DNA of 64,000 nucleotides, taken from Aliamphritea ceti (lineage in GTDB: Bacteria > Pseudomonadota > Gammaproteobacteria > Pseudomonadales > Balneatricaceae). The position numbers and the translations under genes were made by a program. Positions within the stretch are counted from its first letter, which is position 1; every line of letters begins with the position of its first letter. Positions 53,784-62,242 of this stretch are shown piece by piece. The stretch lies in contig NZ_AP025282.1 of assembly GCF_024347215.1 (NCBI RefSeq), forward strand, positions 4,712,001 to 4,776,000, in the 5' to 3' direction. The notes beneath the pieces were generated by a model. That model saw only the letters and a list, made by a program, of their open reading frames with translations, did not search any database and was not told where the DNA came from.

Positions 53784-54140
53784 TTACTTGCGGATTGGCT
53801 TACGTGGGCCTTTACGGGTACGCGCATTAGTCTTAGTGCGCTGACCACGAAGAGGCAGACTGCGACGATGACGCAGACCACGAAAACAGCCCAGATCCAT
53901 CAAGCGTTTGATGTTCATGGATACTTCACGACGAAGGTCGCCTTCAACACTTAACTTGGCGATTTCGCCACGTACGTTGTCTAGCTGATCTTCTGAAAGC
54001 TCTGCAATTTTTGTGGATTCTTGAATACCACAAGCTGAACAAATGCTTTTCGCTGTAGTGCGGCCAATTCCGAAGATGTAAGTCAATGAAATTACCGCAT
54101 GCTTATTGTCAGGAATATTGACGCCTGCTATACGGGCCAT
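53784..54140 (-). CDS. rpsM: 30S ribosomal protein S13
   Basis: A head protein bridging to the 50S subunit. It has 118 residues. The N-terminus MARIAGVNIPDNKHAVISL and the basic tail ending RKGPRKPIRK are diagnostic. It is the first gene of the alpha operon, with a promoter about 85 bases upstream and a leader in which S4 would bind. Confidence 0.98.
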   Translation of the reverse strand: MARIAGVNIPDNKHAVISLTYIFGIGRTTAKSICSACGIQESTKIAELSEDQLDNVRGEIAKLSVEGDLRREVSMNIKRLMDLGCFRGLRHRRSLPLRGQRTKTNARTRKGPRKPIRK

Positions 54141-54222
54141 TCAATTTACTCCAACTTTATTAGCATGTTACCTGTCATATAAGACAAGCACTGCAAATTC
54201 TTCTATTAATGGAAGGCGCAGG

Positions 54223-54251
54223 ATGTTACACCTTGATTAAAATTAAATCAA
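54223..54251 (-). promoter_or_regulatory. Promoter of the alpha operon
   Basis: On the minus strand TTGATT (54246-54251) and TAACAT (54223-54228) are exactly 17 bases apart. CTTGATT and AATCAAG form an inverted repeat over the -35 and spacer. Transcription would start near 54216, leaving a leader of about 75 bases before rpsM, suited to S4 feedback control. Confidence 0.65.
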
Positions 54252-54279
54252 GCCCCTTGCCTTCCACCCCAGACCAGGA

Positions 54280-54396
54280 TTAACCCTGGCGCTGCTTGTG
54301 TCGTGGTTCAACTTTGCAGATTACTCGCAAAGTTCCGTTACGACGTACGATCTTGCAGTTACGGCAGATTTTCTTTACAGATGCACGTACTTTCAT
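54280..54396 (-). CDS. rpmJ: 50S ribosomal protein L36, zinc-binding type
   Basis: The smallest ribosomal protein, 38 residues. The minus strand from ATG 54396 reads MKVRASVKKICRNCKIVRR and ends RHKQRQG. The zinc ligands Cys11, Cys14, Cys27 and His33 are all present. It lies 21 bases after secY and before the alpha-operon promoter, the standard spc end. It is short enough to be overlooked by length filters. Confidence 0.97.
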   Translation of the reverse strand: MKVRASVKKICRNCKIVRRNGTLRVICKVEPRHKQRQG

Positions 54397-54417
54397 GATC
54401 AACTCCAGTAGCAGGGG

Positions 54418-55746
54418 CTAGCGCAGCAGGCCAGCACCACCGCCTTTAAGATTCGACTTCTTCATCAGAGATTCATACTGATGGGACATCAGATGCGATT
54501 GTACCTGAGCCATGAAATCCATGACTACAACAACCACGATCAGTAACGATGTACCACCGAAGTAGAAAGGTATATTCCACGCAACAACCAAGAATTGAGG
54601 CATCAAGGAAACTGCTGTGATGTAAAGAGCGCCAAACAAAGTTAAACGACCCAAAACACTGTCAATATACCGAGCGGATTGCTCCCCTGGGCGAATACCC
54701 GGGATAAATGCACCAGACTTCTTCAGATTATCAGCAACTTCTTTCGGATTGAAAACAATCGCGGTATAGAAGTAGCAGAAGAAGATGATACATACAGAAA
54801 ACAGCAGAATGTATAACGGCTGGCCCGGACCCAACGCTAACGCAACACTCTGTAACCATTCCATACCTTCAGTCTGGCCAAACCACTGACCAATTGAAGC
54901 AGGGAACAGTAGAATACTTGACGCAAAGATCGGCGGAATAACACCAGCCATATTAACTTTTAATGGCAGGTGGCTGGACTGCGCCGCATACATACGACGA
55001 CCTTGCTGACGCTTCGCATAGTTAATGGTAATACGGCGTTGACCGCGCTCCATAAACACTACAAAGCCAACAGTCGCAACAGCCAGTGCTGCGATGCCCA
55101 GCAGAGCCAGGATGTTTAAATCACCCTGACGTGCCGCTTCAAAGGACTGACCGATTGCACCAGGCAATCCAGCCACAATACCAGCAAAGATCAGGATAGA
55201 AATACCGTTACCGATACCTCTCTCTGTCACTTGCTCACCTAACCACATCAGGAATACTGCGCCAGCTACAAGCGTCACGACTGCTACAAAGTAGAAAGAC
55301 GGACCTGCGCTGAATGCTATTCCCTGATTAGCCAGACCTACCGCCATACCAAACGACTGAATGGTAGCCAGTATAACTGTACCATAGCGGGTATATTGGT
55401 TGATCTTACGGCGTCCAGCCTCACCTTCTTTCTTTAACTGCTCAAGAGTAGGGCTTACTACGGTCATCAACTGCATGATGATAGACGCAGATATGTACGG
55501 CATGATACCCAATGCAAGGATACTCATACGTTCCAGCGCCCCGCCGGAGAACATATTAAACAGACTCAGGATAGTACCCTGATTCTGATCGAAGAGTGCT
55601 GCTAGGCGATCAGGATTGATACCAGGTACCGGAATATGTGCACCGATACGGTATACAACGATCGCAATCAAAACAAACAACAGGCGAGACTTAAGTTCGC
55701 CTAAGCCGTTTTGAACACCTGCTGGTACTGGTCCTTTCTTAGCCAT
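54418..55746 (-). CDS. secY: Preprotein translocase channel SecY
   Basis: The central pore of the Sec translocon, 442 residues with ten membrane segments. The plug and lateral-gate regions follow YRIGAHIPVPGINP. The cytoplasmic loops contain the conserved EQVTERGIGNG and the ribosome-binding loop with NFKE-like residues (VFNPKEVADNLKKSGAFIPG). It abuts rplO, the normal spc order. Confidence 0.98.
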   Translation of the reverse strand: MAKKGPVPAGVQNGLGELKSRLLFVLIAIVVYRIGAHIPVPGINPDRLAALFDQNQGTILSLFNMFSGGALERMSILALGIMPYISASIIMQLMTVVSPTLEQLKKEGEAGRRKINQYTRYGTVILATIQSFGMAVGLANQGIAFSAGPSFYFVAVVTLVAGAVFLMWLGEQVTERGIGNGISILIFAGIVAGLPGAIGQSFEAARQGDLNILALLGIAALAVATVGFVVFMERGQRRITINYAKRQQGRRMYAAQSSHLPLKVNMAGVIPPIFASSILLFPASIGQWFGQTEGMEWLQSVALALGPGQPLYILLFSVCIIFFCYFYTAIVFNPKEVADNLKKSGAFIPGIRPGEQSARYIDSVLGRLTLFGALYITAVSLMPQFLVVAWNIPFYFGGTSLLIVVVVVMDFMAQVQSHLMSHQYESLMKKSNLKGGGAGLLR

Positions 55747-56181
55747 TTATTCCTCGACTTTTCCGCCAGCAGCTTCGATAGCAGCCTGAGCACCTTTGGT
55801 GACTTTCAGACCTTTAACGGTAACTGCTTTAGTGATTTCACCAGACAGGATCACGCGCGCACGCTTGATGCTTTCTTTGATGATATCGGCTTTCTTCAAC
55901 GCTTCCAGGTCGACCACTTCGACACCAGCTTTAACCAGTTCATTCAAACGGATTTCAGCAACAAAAGGTGCCTGACGTGAAGTGAAACCAAACTTAGGCA
56001 GACGACGCTGTAAAGGCATCTGACCGCCTTCAAAACCTGGCTTCACTGAACCGCCTGAGCGGGATTTCTGACCTTTATGACCACGGCCACCGGTTTTACC
56101 CAGGCCAGAGCCAATGCCGCGACCAACACGCTTAGCAGCGGATTTGGAACCTTCGGCAGGACTTAGTGTATTAAGACGCAT
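55747..56181 (-). CDS. rplO: 50S ribosomal protein L15
   Basis: A late assembly protein, 144 residues. MRLNTLSPAEGSKSAAKRVG and the Gly-rich GKTGGRGHKGQKSRSGG are diagnostic. Its stop adjoins the secY start, so the genes are likely coupled. Confidence 0.98.
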   Translation of the reverse strand: MRLNTLSPAEGSKSAAKRVGRGIGSGLGKTGGRGHKGQKSRSGGSVKPGFEGGQMPLQRRLPKFGFTSRQAPFVAEIRLNELVKAGVEVVDLEALKKADIIKESIKRARVILSGEITKAVTVKGLKVTKGAQAAIEAAGGKVEE

Positions 56182-56194
56182 AACGTAATACTCC

Positions 56195-56377
56195 TTATTC
56201 GCCTTCTACACGAACCATGTAGTTTACTTTGTTGATCATGCCGCGAACGGAAGGTGTATCTTCCACTTCAACAGTATGACCGATACGGCGCAGACCCAGA
56301 CCCTTAACGCACTCACGGTGCTTAGGTAGTTTACCGATAGGGCTGCGTACAAGTGTAACCTTGACTGTAGATGCCAT
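56195..56377 (-). CDS. rpmD: 50S ribosomal protein L30
   Basis: A 60-residue protein with the L30 fold (VKVTLVRSPIGKLPKHRE, then GLGLRRIGHTVEVEDTPSVRGM). It lies between rpsE and rplO with short gaps. Confidence 0.97.
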   Translation of the reverse strand: MASTVKVTLVRSPIGKLPKHRECVKGLGLRRIGHTVEVEDTPSVRGMINKVNYMVRVEGE

Positions 56378-56383
56378 CGTTAA

Positions 56384-56884
56384 TTACCCCAGGATATCGT
56401 CTACGGACTTGCCACGTTTTGCAGCAACATCTTCAGGAGATGTCATGCTAGCCAAGCCATTGATTGTTGCACGTACAACGTTTACTGGGTTTGTAGAGCC
56501 GTAGCACTTAGCCAGTACGTTGTGAACACCTGCCAATTCCAGTACAGCACGCATTGCGCCACCGGCGATTACACCAGTACCTTCAGATGCAGGCTGCATG
56601 TATACCTTAGAAGCACCGTGACGGGCTTTAACAGCATATTGCAGAGTTGTGCCATTCAGGTCTACAGAGACCATATTGCGACGCGCTTGCTCCATTGCTT
56701 TTTGAATAGCAACAGGTACTTCACGTGCTTTACCACGACCGAAACCAACGCGGCCGTTACCGTCACCAACAACAGTCAGGGCTGTGAAACCGAAAATACG
56801 ACCACCCTTAACTACTTTGGCAACACGGTTAACCTGAACAAGCTTCTCTTGCAGGTCACCGTCTTTCTGTTCGTGATTTGCCAT
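56384..56884 (-). CDS. rpsE: 30S ribosomal protein S5
   Basis: A decoding-fidelity protein, 166 residues from the ATG at 56884, which has AAGGGG upstream; the in-frame TTG at 56890 is not likely to be used. The S5 N-terminal domain has VVKGGRIFGFTALTVVGDG, and the C-terminal domain carries GAMRAVLELAGVHNVLAK. Confidence 0.97.
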   Translation of the reverse strand: MANHEQKDGDLQEKLVQVNRVAKVVKGGRIFGFTALTVVGDGNGRVGFGRGKAREVPVAIQKAMEQARRNMVSVDLNGTTLQYAVKARHGASKVYMQPASEGTGVIAGGAMRAVLELAGVHNVLAKCYGSTNPVNVVRATINGLASMTSPEDVAAKRGKSVDDILG

Positions 56885-56895
56885 TGTCAAACCCC

Positions 56896-57246
56896 TTAGA
56901 ATTCCAGGCCGCCTTCACGGGCCGCTTCTGCCAACGCTTTGATACGTCCATGGTATTGGAAACCAGAACGGTCAAAAGCAACCTTAGATACGCCAGCGTC
57001 TTTAGCACGCTGAGCGATTAACGCACCGACTTTAGAAGCCGCGTCAGAGTTACCAGTACCACCTGCACGCAGATCTTTCTCTACAGTAGATGCTGCAGCC
57101 AGAACCTGACCACCATCAGCAGAGATAACCTGTGCATAGATATGACGAGGTGTACGGGTTACACATAGACGGGTAGCACCCAGCTCACGCATTTTGAAGC
57201 GAGCACGGCGAGCACGGCGAATACGAGATGTTTTCTTATCGTTCAT
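56896..57246 (-). CDS. rplR: 50S ribosomal protein L18
   Basis: L18 binds 5S rRNA with L5 and L25. It has 116 residues. RRARRARFKMRELGATRLCV and the terminal FHGRIKALAEAAREGGL-type end (here FQYHGRIKALAEAAR) match the family. It overlaps no gene; rpsE starts 11 bases later. Confidence 0.97.
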   Translation of the reverse strand: MNDKKTSRIRRARRARFKMRELGATRLCVTRTPRHIYAQVISADGGQVLAAASTVEKDLRAGGTGNSDAASKVGALIAQRAKDAGVSKVAFDRSGFQYHGRIKALAEAAREGGLEF

Positions 57247-57255
57247 GACCCTACC

Positions 57256-57789
57256 TTACTTCTTCTTAGCTTCTTTACGGCGTACGTATTCGTCAGCATA
57301 ACGAACACCTTTACCTTTATAAGGCTCTGGTGGACGGAAAGCGCGAATCTCAGCAGCAGCCTGACCCAGTGTTTGCTTGCTAGCAGCAGTCAACACAACT
57401 GTGGTTTGGCCTTCCATTGCAGCTGAAACACCTTCAGGCAATTCGTAATCGATTGGGTGAGAGAAACCCAGGGTCAGGTTTACACTGTTGCCTTTAACGG
57501 CAGCACGGTAACCAACACCTTGCAGAACCAGTTTCTTAGAGAAACCTTCGCTCACACCTACAACCATGTTATTAACCAGAGAGCGTGTAGTACCAGCCAA
57601 TGCATTGGCTTGCTTGCCGCCATCACGTGGCGCAAACTTCAGTACGTTATCTTCACTGGTTACTTCTACAGACTGGTGTACAGACAGATCCAAGGCACCG
57701 TTCTTGCCTTTTACAGAAATCTGCTGACCATCAATTTTAGCTTCAACACCTGCCGGTAGGACAACGGGACTTTTAGCAACTCGAGACAT
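57256..57789 (-). CDS. rplF: 50S ribosomal protein L6
   Basis: L6 lies at the factor-binding site. It has 177 residues in two L6 repeats. SRVAKSPVVLPAGVEAKI opens it; the C-terminal IRAFRPPEPYKGKGVRY is diagnostic. Confidence 0.98.
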   Translation of the reverse strand: MSRVAKSPVVLPAGVEAKIDGQQISVKGKNGALDLSVHQSVEVTSEDNVLKFAPRDGGKQANALAGTTRSLVNNMVVGVSEGFSKKLVLQGVGYRAAVKGNSVNLTLGFSHPIDYELPEGVSAAMEGQTTVVLTAASKQTLGQAAAEIRAFRPPEPYKGKGVRYADEYVRRKEAKKK

Positions 57790-57800
57790 AGTTCTAGCTC

Positions 57801-58193
57801 CTAGAATACCGTGCAGATGACTTCGCCGCCGATACCGGCAGCACGTGCAGCGCGATCGCTCATCACACCTTTAGAGGTAGAGATGATAGAGATACCCAGA
57901 CCGCCAGCTACTTTAGGCAGCTCGGAAGCAGCCTTATAAACACGTAGACTTGGACGACTTACACGCTGGATAGACTCAATAACCGGCTTGCCTTCGAAGT
58001 ATTTCAATTCAACAGTCATAACTGGCTTAACGTCGCCTTCAACAGCGAAGCCAGAGATGTAACCTTCCGATTCTAAAACAGAAGCGACAGACGCCTTCAT
58101 TTTAGAAGCAGGCATGGTTACAGCTGATTTCTCAGCCATATGACCATTACGAATACGAGTTAACATATCCGCTAGAGTGTCTTGCATACTCAT
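57801..58193 (-). CDS. rpsH: 30S ribosomal protein S8
   Basis: S8 binds 16S rRNA early and, in E. coli, represses the spc operon by binding an mRNA site near the rplX-rplE junction. It has 130 residues. MSMQDTLADMLTRIRNG and the end GGEVICTVF are conserved. I did not verify the S8-site fold here. Confidence 0.97.
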   Translation of the reverse strand: MSMQDTLADMLTRIRNGHMAEKSAVTMPASKMKASVASVLESEGYISGFAVEGDVKPVMTVELKYFEGKPVIESIQRVSRPSLRVYKAASELPKVAGGLGISIISTSKGVMSDRAARAAGIGGEVICTVF

Positions 58194-58266
58194 GCTTAAT
58201 TTTCCTTACTATTGTGCAGCGTAGTGCGGTAGCAGAATGACAATCACCCTGCCCTGACCACCATGC

Positions 58267-58572
58267 TTACCAACTAGCTTTCTTCAAGCCCGGAACATCA
58301 CCACGCATAGCAGCTTCGCGCAATTTAATACGGCTTAAGCCGAATTTGCGGTAAACAGCGTGTGGACGACCAGTAACTTGACAACGACGTACCTGGCGAA
58401 CCGGGTTAGCGTCACGTGGCAGCTTCTGAAGAGCTACCTGTGCTTCCCAACGATCATCTTCAGATGAAGCTGGGTTACGGATGATTGCCTTTAACTGAGC
58501 ACGTTTCTCAGCGTACTTAGCAACCATTTTTGCGCGTTTTGCTTCGCGCGCTTTCATACATTCCTTAGCCAT
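58267..58572 (-). CDS. rpsN: 30S ribosomal protein S14, long zinc-independent type
   Basis: 101 residues without the CxxC zinc pairs of the short form. QVTGRPHAVYRKFGLSRIKLRE and the terminal GLKKASW are diagnostic. A 73-base gap separates it from rpsH, longer than most gaps in this cluster. Confidence 0.97.
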   Translation of the reverse strand: MAKECMKAREAKRAKMVAKYAEKRAQLKAIIRNPASSEDDRWEAQVALQKLPRDANPVRQVRRCQVTGRPHAVYRKFGLSRIKLREAAMRGDVPGLKKASW

Positions 58573-58581
58573 TTTTCTACC

Positions 58582-59121
58582 CTACTTTTTGAATGGGAAG
58601 TTCAGGGCTGCCAGCAGGGCACGACCTTCATCGTTATTACGGGCAGTGGTAGTGATAGTAATATCCATACCACGCAGCTTATCTACTTTATCGAAATCGA
58701 TTTCAGGGAAGATAATCTGCTCTTTAACACCCATGCTGTAGTTACCACGACCATCAAAAGATTTCGGGTTCAGACCACGGAAGTCACGGATACGAGGGAT
58801 AGAAACATCAACCAGACGGTCAAGGAATTCCCACATACGCTCACCGCGCAGGGTTACCTTACAACCGATAGGCCAGCCTTCACGTACTTTAAAGCCAGCA
58901 ATAGATTTGCGAGCTAAAGTTACAACAGGCTTCTGACCAGAAATTTGCTGCATATCTGCAACAGCGTTTTCTAGCTGCTTTTTGTCACCTAGCGCTTCAC
59001 CAACACCCATGTTCAGGGTGATTTTGGTCAGGCGAGGAACAGCCATCACGTTTTCGCTCTTCAGCTCTTCTAGAAGCTGCTGCTTAACGGAATCTTTATA
59101 AAGGGCTTTTAATCTAGACAT
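58582..59121 (-). CDS. rplE: 50S ribosomal protein L5
   Basis: L5 binds 5S rRNA and contacts S13. It has 179 residues. PRLTKITLNMGVGEA and the C-terminal MDITITTTARNNDEGRALL match the family. It follows rplX by 14 bases. Confidence 0.98.
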   Translation of the reverse strand: MSRLKALYKDSVKQQLLEELKSENVMAVPRLTKITLNMGVGEALGDKKQLENAVADMQQISGQKPVVTLARKSIAGFKVREGWPIGCKVTLRGERMWEFLDRLVDVSIPRIRDFRGLNPKSFDGRGNYSMGVKEQIIFPEIDFDKVDKLRGMDITITTTARNNDEGRALLAALNFPFKK

Positions 59122-59135
59122 GGCATCAACTCCTA

Positions 59136-59453
59136 TTACTTAGCGATTACTTCGCCGTTGGATTTGAAGAAGCGAACTTTGTTGCCATCTTCCAGAACCT
59201 TGAAGCCAACACGATCACCTTTACCGGTAGCCGCGTTGAAGATCGCAACATTTGAAACAGCAAGCGCTGCTTCTTTTTCTACGATGCCACCAGGCTTACC
59301 CATCATAGGGTTAGGCTTAGTGTGCTTCTTCACCATGTTGATGCCAGATACAATCAGGCGATCATCAGCAAGAACGCGTAAAACCTTACCGCGCTTACCT
59401 TTATCTTTACCTGCAATGACGATTACTTCGTCGTCACGAATAATTTTCTGCAT
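59136..59453 (-). CDS. rplX: 50S ribosomal protein L24
   Basis: An assembly-initiator protein, 105 residues, with an N-terminal KOW motif (VIVIAGKDKGKRGKVLRVL). It is separated from rplN by 97 bases containing a terminator-like hairpin, an unusual break in the spc order, so its expression may depend on read-through or on a local promoter. Confidence 0.98.
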   Translation of the reverse strand: MQKIIRDDEVIVIAGKDKGKRGKVLRVLADDRLIVSGINMVKKHTKPNPMMGKPGGIVEKEAALAVSNVAIFNAATGKGDRVGFKVLEDGNKVRFFKSNGEVIAK

Positions 59454-59488
59454 GCTTTCCTATCCTTTCCTACTACCCTCTCATGCTC

Positions 59489-59522
59489 AAAAACGCCAAC
59501 CCCGTTAAGAGTTAGCGTTTTT
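59489..59522 (-). terminator. Terminator-like hairpin inside the spc operon, between rplN and rplX
   Basis: AAAAACGCCAAC (59489-59500) pairs with GTTAGCGTTTTT (59511-59522) over about 12 positions with one wobble in the minus-strand RNA. On the minus strand it is followed by the run of five U. It lies past the rplN stop and before rplX, so it could end or attenuate rplN transcription. Confidence 0.65.
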
Positions 59523-59550
59523 CAAAAAAATCAAACTTAACGTTTAATTT

Positions 59551-59919
59551 TTAAAGCACTTCAGGCGCCAGGGAAATGATTTTCATAAACTTCTCTGAGC
59601 GAAGTTCACGAGTTACTGGTCCAAAAATACGTGTACCGATTGGCGCGTCGTTTGCGTTCAACATAACCGCTGAGTTTACATCAAAGCGGATAACTGAACC
59701 GTCAGGGCGACGAACACCTTTACGAGTACGAACTACAACAGCGTTAAGAACCTGGCCTTTTTTCACCTTACCGCGTGGAATTGCTTCCTTCACAGTAACT
59801 TTGATGATGTCACCCACACTCGCGTAACGGCGATGTGAGCCACCCAGGACCTTGATACACTGCACACGCTTGGCGCCGCTGTTATCAGCAACATCAAGCA
59901 TAGTTTCTGTTTGAATCAT
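59551..59919 (-). CDS. rplN: 50S ribosomal protein L14
   Basis: L14 sits at the subunit interface near the factor site. It has 122 residues. MIQTETMLDVADNSGAKR and GVRRPDGSVIRFD are universal. It is flanked by about 100-base gaps on both sides, each with hairpins. Confidence 0.98.
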   Translation of the reverse strand: MIQTETMLDVADNSGAKRVQCIKVLGGSHRRYASVGDIIKVTVKEAIPRGKVKKGQVLNAVVVRTRKGVRRPDGSVIRFDVNSAVMLNANDAPIGTRIFGPVTRELRSEKFMKIISLAPEVL

Positions 59920-59956
59920 GGTCTCTACTCCAAAATTCAGACTTATTCCTTCGCTT

Positions 59957-60031
59957 AACCACTGTTTTCACGGTGGTTTCTGGCGAAAAAACAAGTCTGC
60001 CAGAAGCAAAGGTGCGTTATATTACACCTTT
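59957..60031 (-). promoter_or_regulatory. Three consecutive hairpins between rpsQ and rplN
   Basis: Exact complementary arms: AACCAC/GTGGTT (59957-59978), TTCTGGC/GCCAGAA (59978-60005), and AAAGGTG/CACCTTT (60008-60031, spanning the rpsQ stop). None has a proper U-tract. They may be RNA control or processing structures at the S10-spc border. Confidence 0.45.
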
Positions 60032-60288
60032 ACTGCCTGTTCTTCAATCTTAACTAGCGTCCAAGACTTACTTTTTGAATACGGACGGGATTCAGCGATA
60101 ACCACTGTGTCACCCATGTTGCATTCATTCTGTTCGTCATGCGCATGCAGCTTAGTTGAACGAGTTACGAATTTACCGTAAATCGGATGCTTCTCTTTGC
60201 GTTCAACCAGAACGGTGATGGTTTTGTCAGCTTTGTTGCTAACAACTTTACCAATCACTGTACGAGTACGTTTTTCTGCAGCCATCAT
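60022..60288 (-). CDS. rpsQ: 30S ribosomal protein S17
   Basis: A primary 16S binder, 88 residues. RTVIGKVVSNKADKTITVLV and TVVIAESRPYSKSKSWTLV are diagnostic. The ATG at 60288 shares one base with the rpmC stop (TAATG); a second ATG follows directly. It ends the S10 operon, and a 102-base gap precedes rplN. Confidence 0.97.
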   Translation of the reverse strand: MMAAEKRTRTVIGKVVSNKADKTITVLVERKEKHPIYGKFVTRSTKLHAHDEQNECNMGDTVVIAESRPYSKSKSWTLVKIEEQAVKV

Positions 60289-60479
60289 TAGTTACCTGCT
60301 TTCTCATTCAGTAAAGTCTTAGTACGGGCGATATCGCGACGCACCTGACCTAACATATGGTTCTGAGTCAGCTGACCAGTTGCTTTCTGCATACGCAGAT
60401 TGAACTGATCCTTCAAAAGACCCAGCAAAGTTTGCTGTAGCTCTTCTGCGGATTGTTCGCGCAATTCAGTTGCTTTCAT
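60288..60479 (-). CDS. rpmC: 50S ribosomal protein L29
   Basis: L29 lies at the tunnel exit near the trigger-factor and SRP docking site. It has 63 residues starting MKATELREQSAEELQQ, the universal length. The ATG at 60479 overlaps the rplP stop by one base; the upstream in-frame GTG at 60482 is not needed. Confidence 0.96.
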   Translation of the reverse strand: MKATELREQSAEELQQTLLGLLKDQFNLRMQKATGQLTQNHMLGQVRRDIARTKTLLNEKAGN

Positions 60480-60892
60480 CACATCACCGTCCGTTTAACA
60501 ATAGTGGTTGCTACTGGTAATTTAGCAGCCGCCAGATTGAATGCTTCGGTGGCCAGTTCATCAGGTACACCGCTCATTTCGAACAGTACTTTACCTGGCT
60601 GAATCTGAGCTACCCAGTATTCAACGCTACCCTTACCTTTACCCATACGTACTTCAAGTGGCTTGCCGGTAATCGGCTTATCTGGGAACACACGGATCCA
60701 GATTTTACCACCACGCTTTACGTGACGAGTCATGGTACGACGAGCAGCTTCGATCTGACGAGCTGTAATACGTCCGCGACCAGTGGCTTTAAGTGCGATT
60801 TCACCGAAGCTTACTTTGCTTCCGCGTTCCGCTAAACCACGGTTACGACCTTTCATTACCTTACGGAATTTCAGTCTTTTAGGTTGCAGCAT
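60479..60892 (-). CDS. rplP: 50S ribosomal protein L16
   Basis: L16 organises the A-site and peptidyl-transferase centre. It has 137 residues. MLQPKRLKFRKVMKGRNRG and GKPLEVRMGKGKGSVEYWV are the diagnostic segments. Confidence 0.98.
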   Translation of the reverse strand: MLQPKRLKFRKVMKGRNRGLAERGSKVSFGEIALKATGRGRITARQIEAARRTMTRHVKRGGKIWIRVFPDKPITGKPLEVRMGKGKGSVEYWVAQIQPGKVLFEMSGVPDELATEAFNLAAAKLPVATTIVKRTVM

Positions 60893-60904
60893 TGATAATT
60901 ACCC

Positions 60905-61591
60905 CTACTTTGAACCTTTCTTTTTAGGCTGAGCATTCTTCTGAGCACGCACTTCTTCAATGCCGCCCAGGATCTCGCCTTTAAAGATCCAGACTTTAAT
61001 ACCAAGCACACCATAAGTAGTATGCGCCTCATAAGTACCGTAATCGATATCAGCACGCAGAGTATGCAAAGGTACGCGACCTTCACGGTACCATTCGGAA
61101 CGTGCGATTTCAGCACCGCCCAAACGACCACCTACCTGAATTTTGATACCCTTAGCACCCAGTCGCATAGCATTCTGTACAGAACGCTTCATTGCACGAC
61201 GGAACATTACGCGACGCTCCAACTGGCTAGCTACACCTTGAGCAACCAATTTCGCATCCAGTTCTGGCTTACGGACTTCTTCGATGTTGATGTGGACAGG
61301 TACACCCATCATTTTAGAAACAGCATTACGCAGTTTCTCTACATCTTCACCTTTCTTACCAATCACGATGCCTGGACGGGCTGTGTGAATGGTGATTTTT
61401 GCATTCTGTGCAGGACGCTCGATATCGATGCGGCTCACAGATGCTGCTTTCAACTGACCTTCCAGATACTCACGTACCTGAAGGTCATTCAACAGTTTAC
61501 TAGCGTATTCGTTCTTGTCTGCATACCACACAGAAGTGTGATCTTTAACAATGCCCAAACGAATACCTGTTGGATTTACCTTCTGACCCAT
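60905..61591 (-). CDS. rpsC: 30S ribosomal protein S3
   Basis: S3 forms part of the mRNA entry channel and helicase. It has 228 residues. MGQKVNPTGIRLGIVKDH opens it, and the type-II KH motif is TARPGIVIGKKGEDVEKLR near 60-80. The C-terminal domain ends in a basic tail. Confidence 0.98.
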   Translation of the reverse strand: MGQKVNPTGIRLGIVKDHTSVWYADKNEYASKLLNDLQVREYLEGQLKAASVSRIDIERPAQNAKITIHTARPGIVIGKKGEDVEKLRNAVSKMMGVPVHINIEEVRKPELDAKLVAQGVASQLERRVMFRRAMKRSVQNAMRLGAKGIKIQVGGRLGGAEIARSEWYREGRVPLHTLRADIDYGTYEAHTTYGVLGIKVWIFKGEILGGIEEVRAQKNAQPKKKGSK

Positions 61592-61602
61592 AGTGGTATC
61601 TC

Positions 61603-61935
61603 CTAGCAGTCAGCGACCTTGACGGTGATGTGTGAGGTACGCTTCAGAATACGATCTGCACGACCTTTAGCACGCGGCTTAATACGCTTCATCGTCATAC
61701 CTTCGTCAACGAAGATCTCAGATACGCGTAGCTCGTCAATATCAGCACCTTCGTTATGCTCTGCGTTAGCAATAGCAGACTCAAGTACCTTCTTAACTAA
61801 AACCGCACCTTTTTGAGGGCTGAAAGCCAGAATATCCAGGGCTTCACCCACCGCTTTTCCGCGGATTTGATCGGCAACCAAACGCGCTTTCTGAGCGGAG
61901 ATATGGGCGCCTTTGTGCTTAGCGGCTACTTCCAT
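61603..61935 (-). CDS. rplV: 50S ribosomal protein L22
   Basis: L22 lines the peptide tunnel through its long beta-hairpin (MTMKRIKPRAKGRADRI near 82-98), a region where macrolide resistance changes arise in other bacteria; here it looks intact. It has 110 residues. Confidence 0.98.
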   Translation of the reverse strand: MEVAAKHKGAHISAQKARLVADQIRGKAVGEALDILAFSPQKGAVLVKKVLESAIANAEHNEGADIDELRVSEIFVDEGMTMKRIKPRAKGRADRILKRTSHITVKVADC

Positions 61936-61951
61936 TTTCTATACTCCCGAA

Positions 61952-62227
61952 TTAGCGTTTAGCTTTCTTGTCTGCTGCATGACCCTTGTACGTACGGGTA
62001 GCGGCAAACTCGCCTAATTTATGACCAACCATGTCCTCGGTGATAAACACCGGTACGTGCTGACGGCCATTATGGACTGCAATCGTTAAGCCTACGAAGT
62101 TAGGGAACACCGTAGAGCGACGAGACCAAGTTTTGATCGGACGACGATCATTGGCCTCAATTGCAGCCTCTACCTTTTTCAACAGGTGAAGGTCAATAAA
62201 AGGACCTTTCTTCAGTGAACGTGGCAC
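61952..62227 (-). CDS. rpsS: 30S ribosomal protein S19
   Basis: A head protein that contacts the A-site finger. It has 91 residues. MPRSLKKGPFIDLHLLKK and MVGHKLGEFAATRTYKGH are universal. Confidence 0.98.
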   Translation of the reverse strand: MPRSLKKGPFIDLHLLKKVEAAIEANDRRPIKTWSRRSTVFPNFVGLTIAVHNGRQHVPVFITEDMVGHKLGEFAATRTYKGHAADKKAKR

Positions 62228-62242
62228 AGCTGTATCCTCTGA

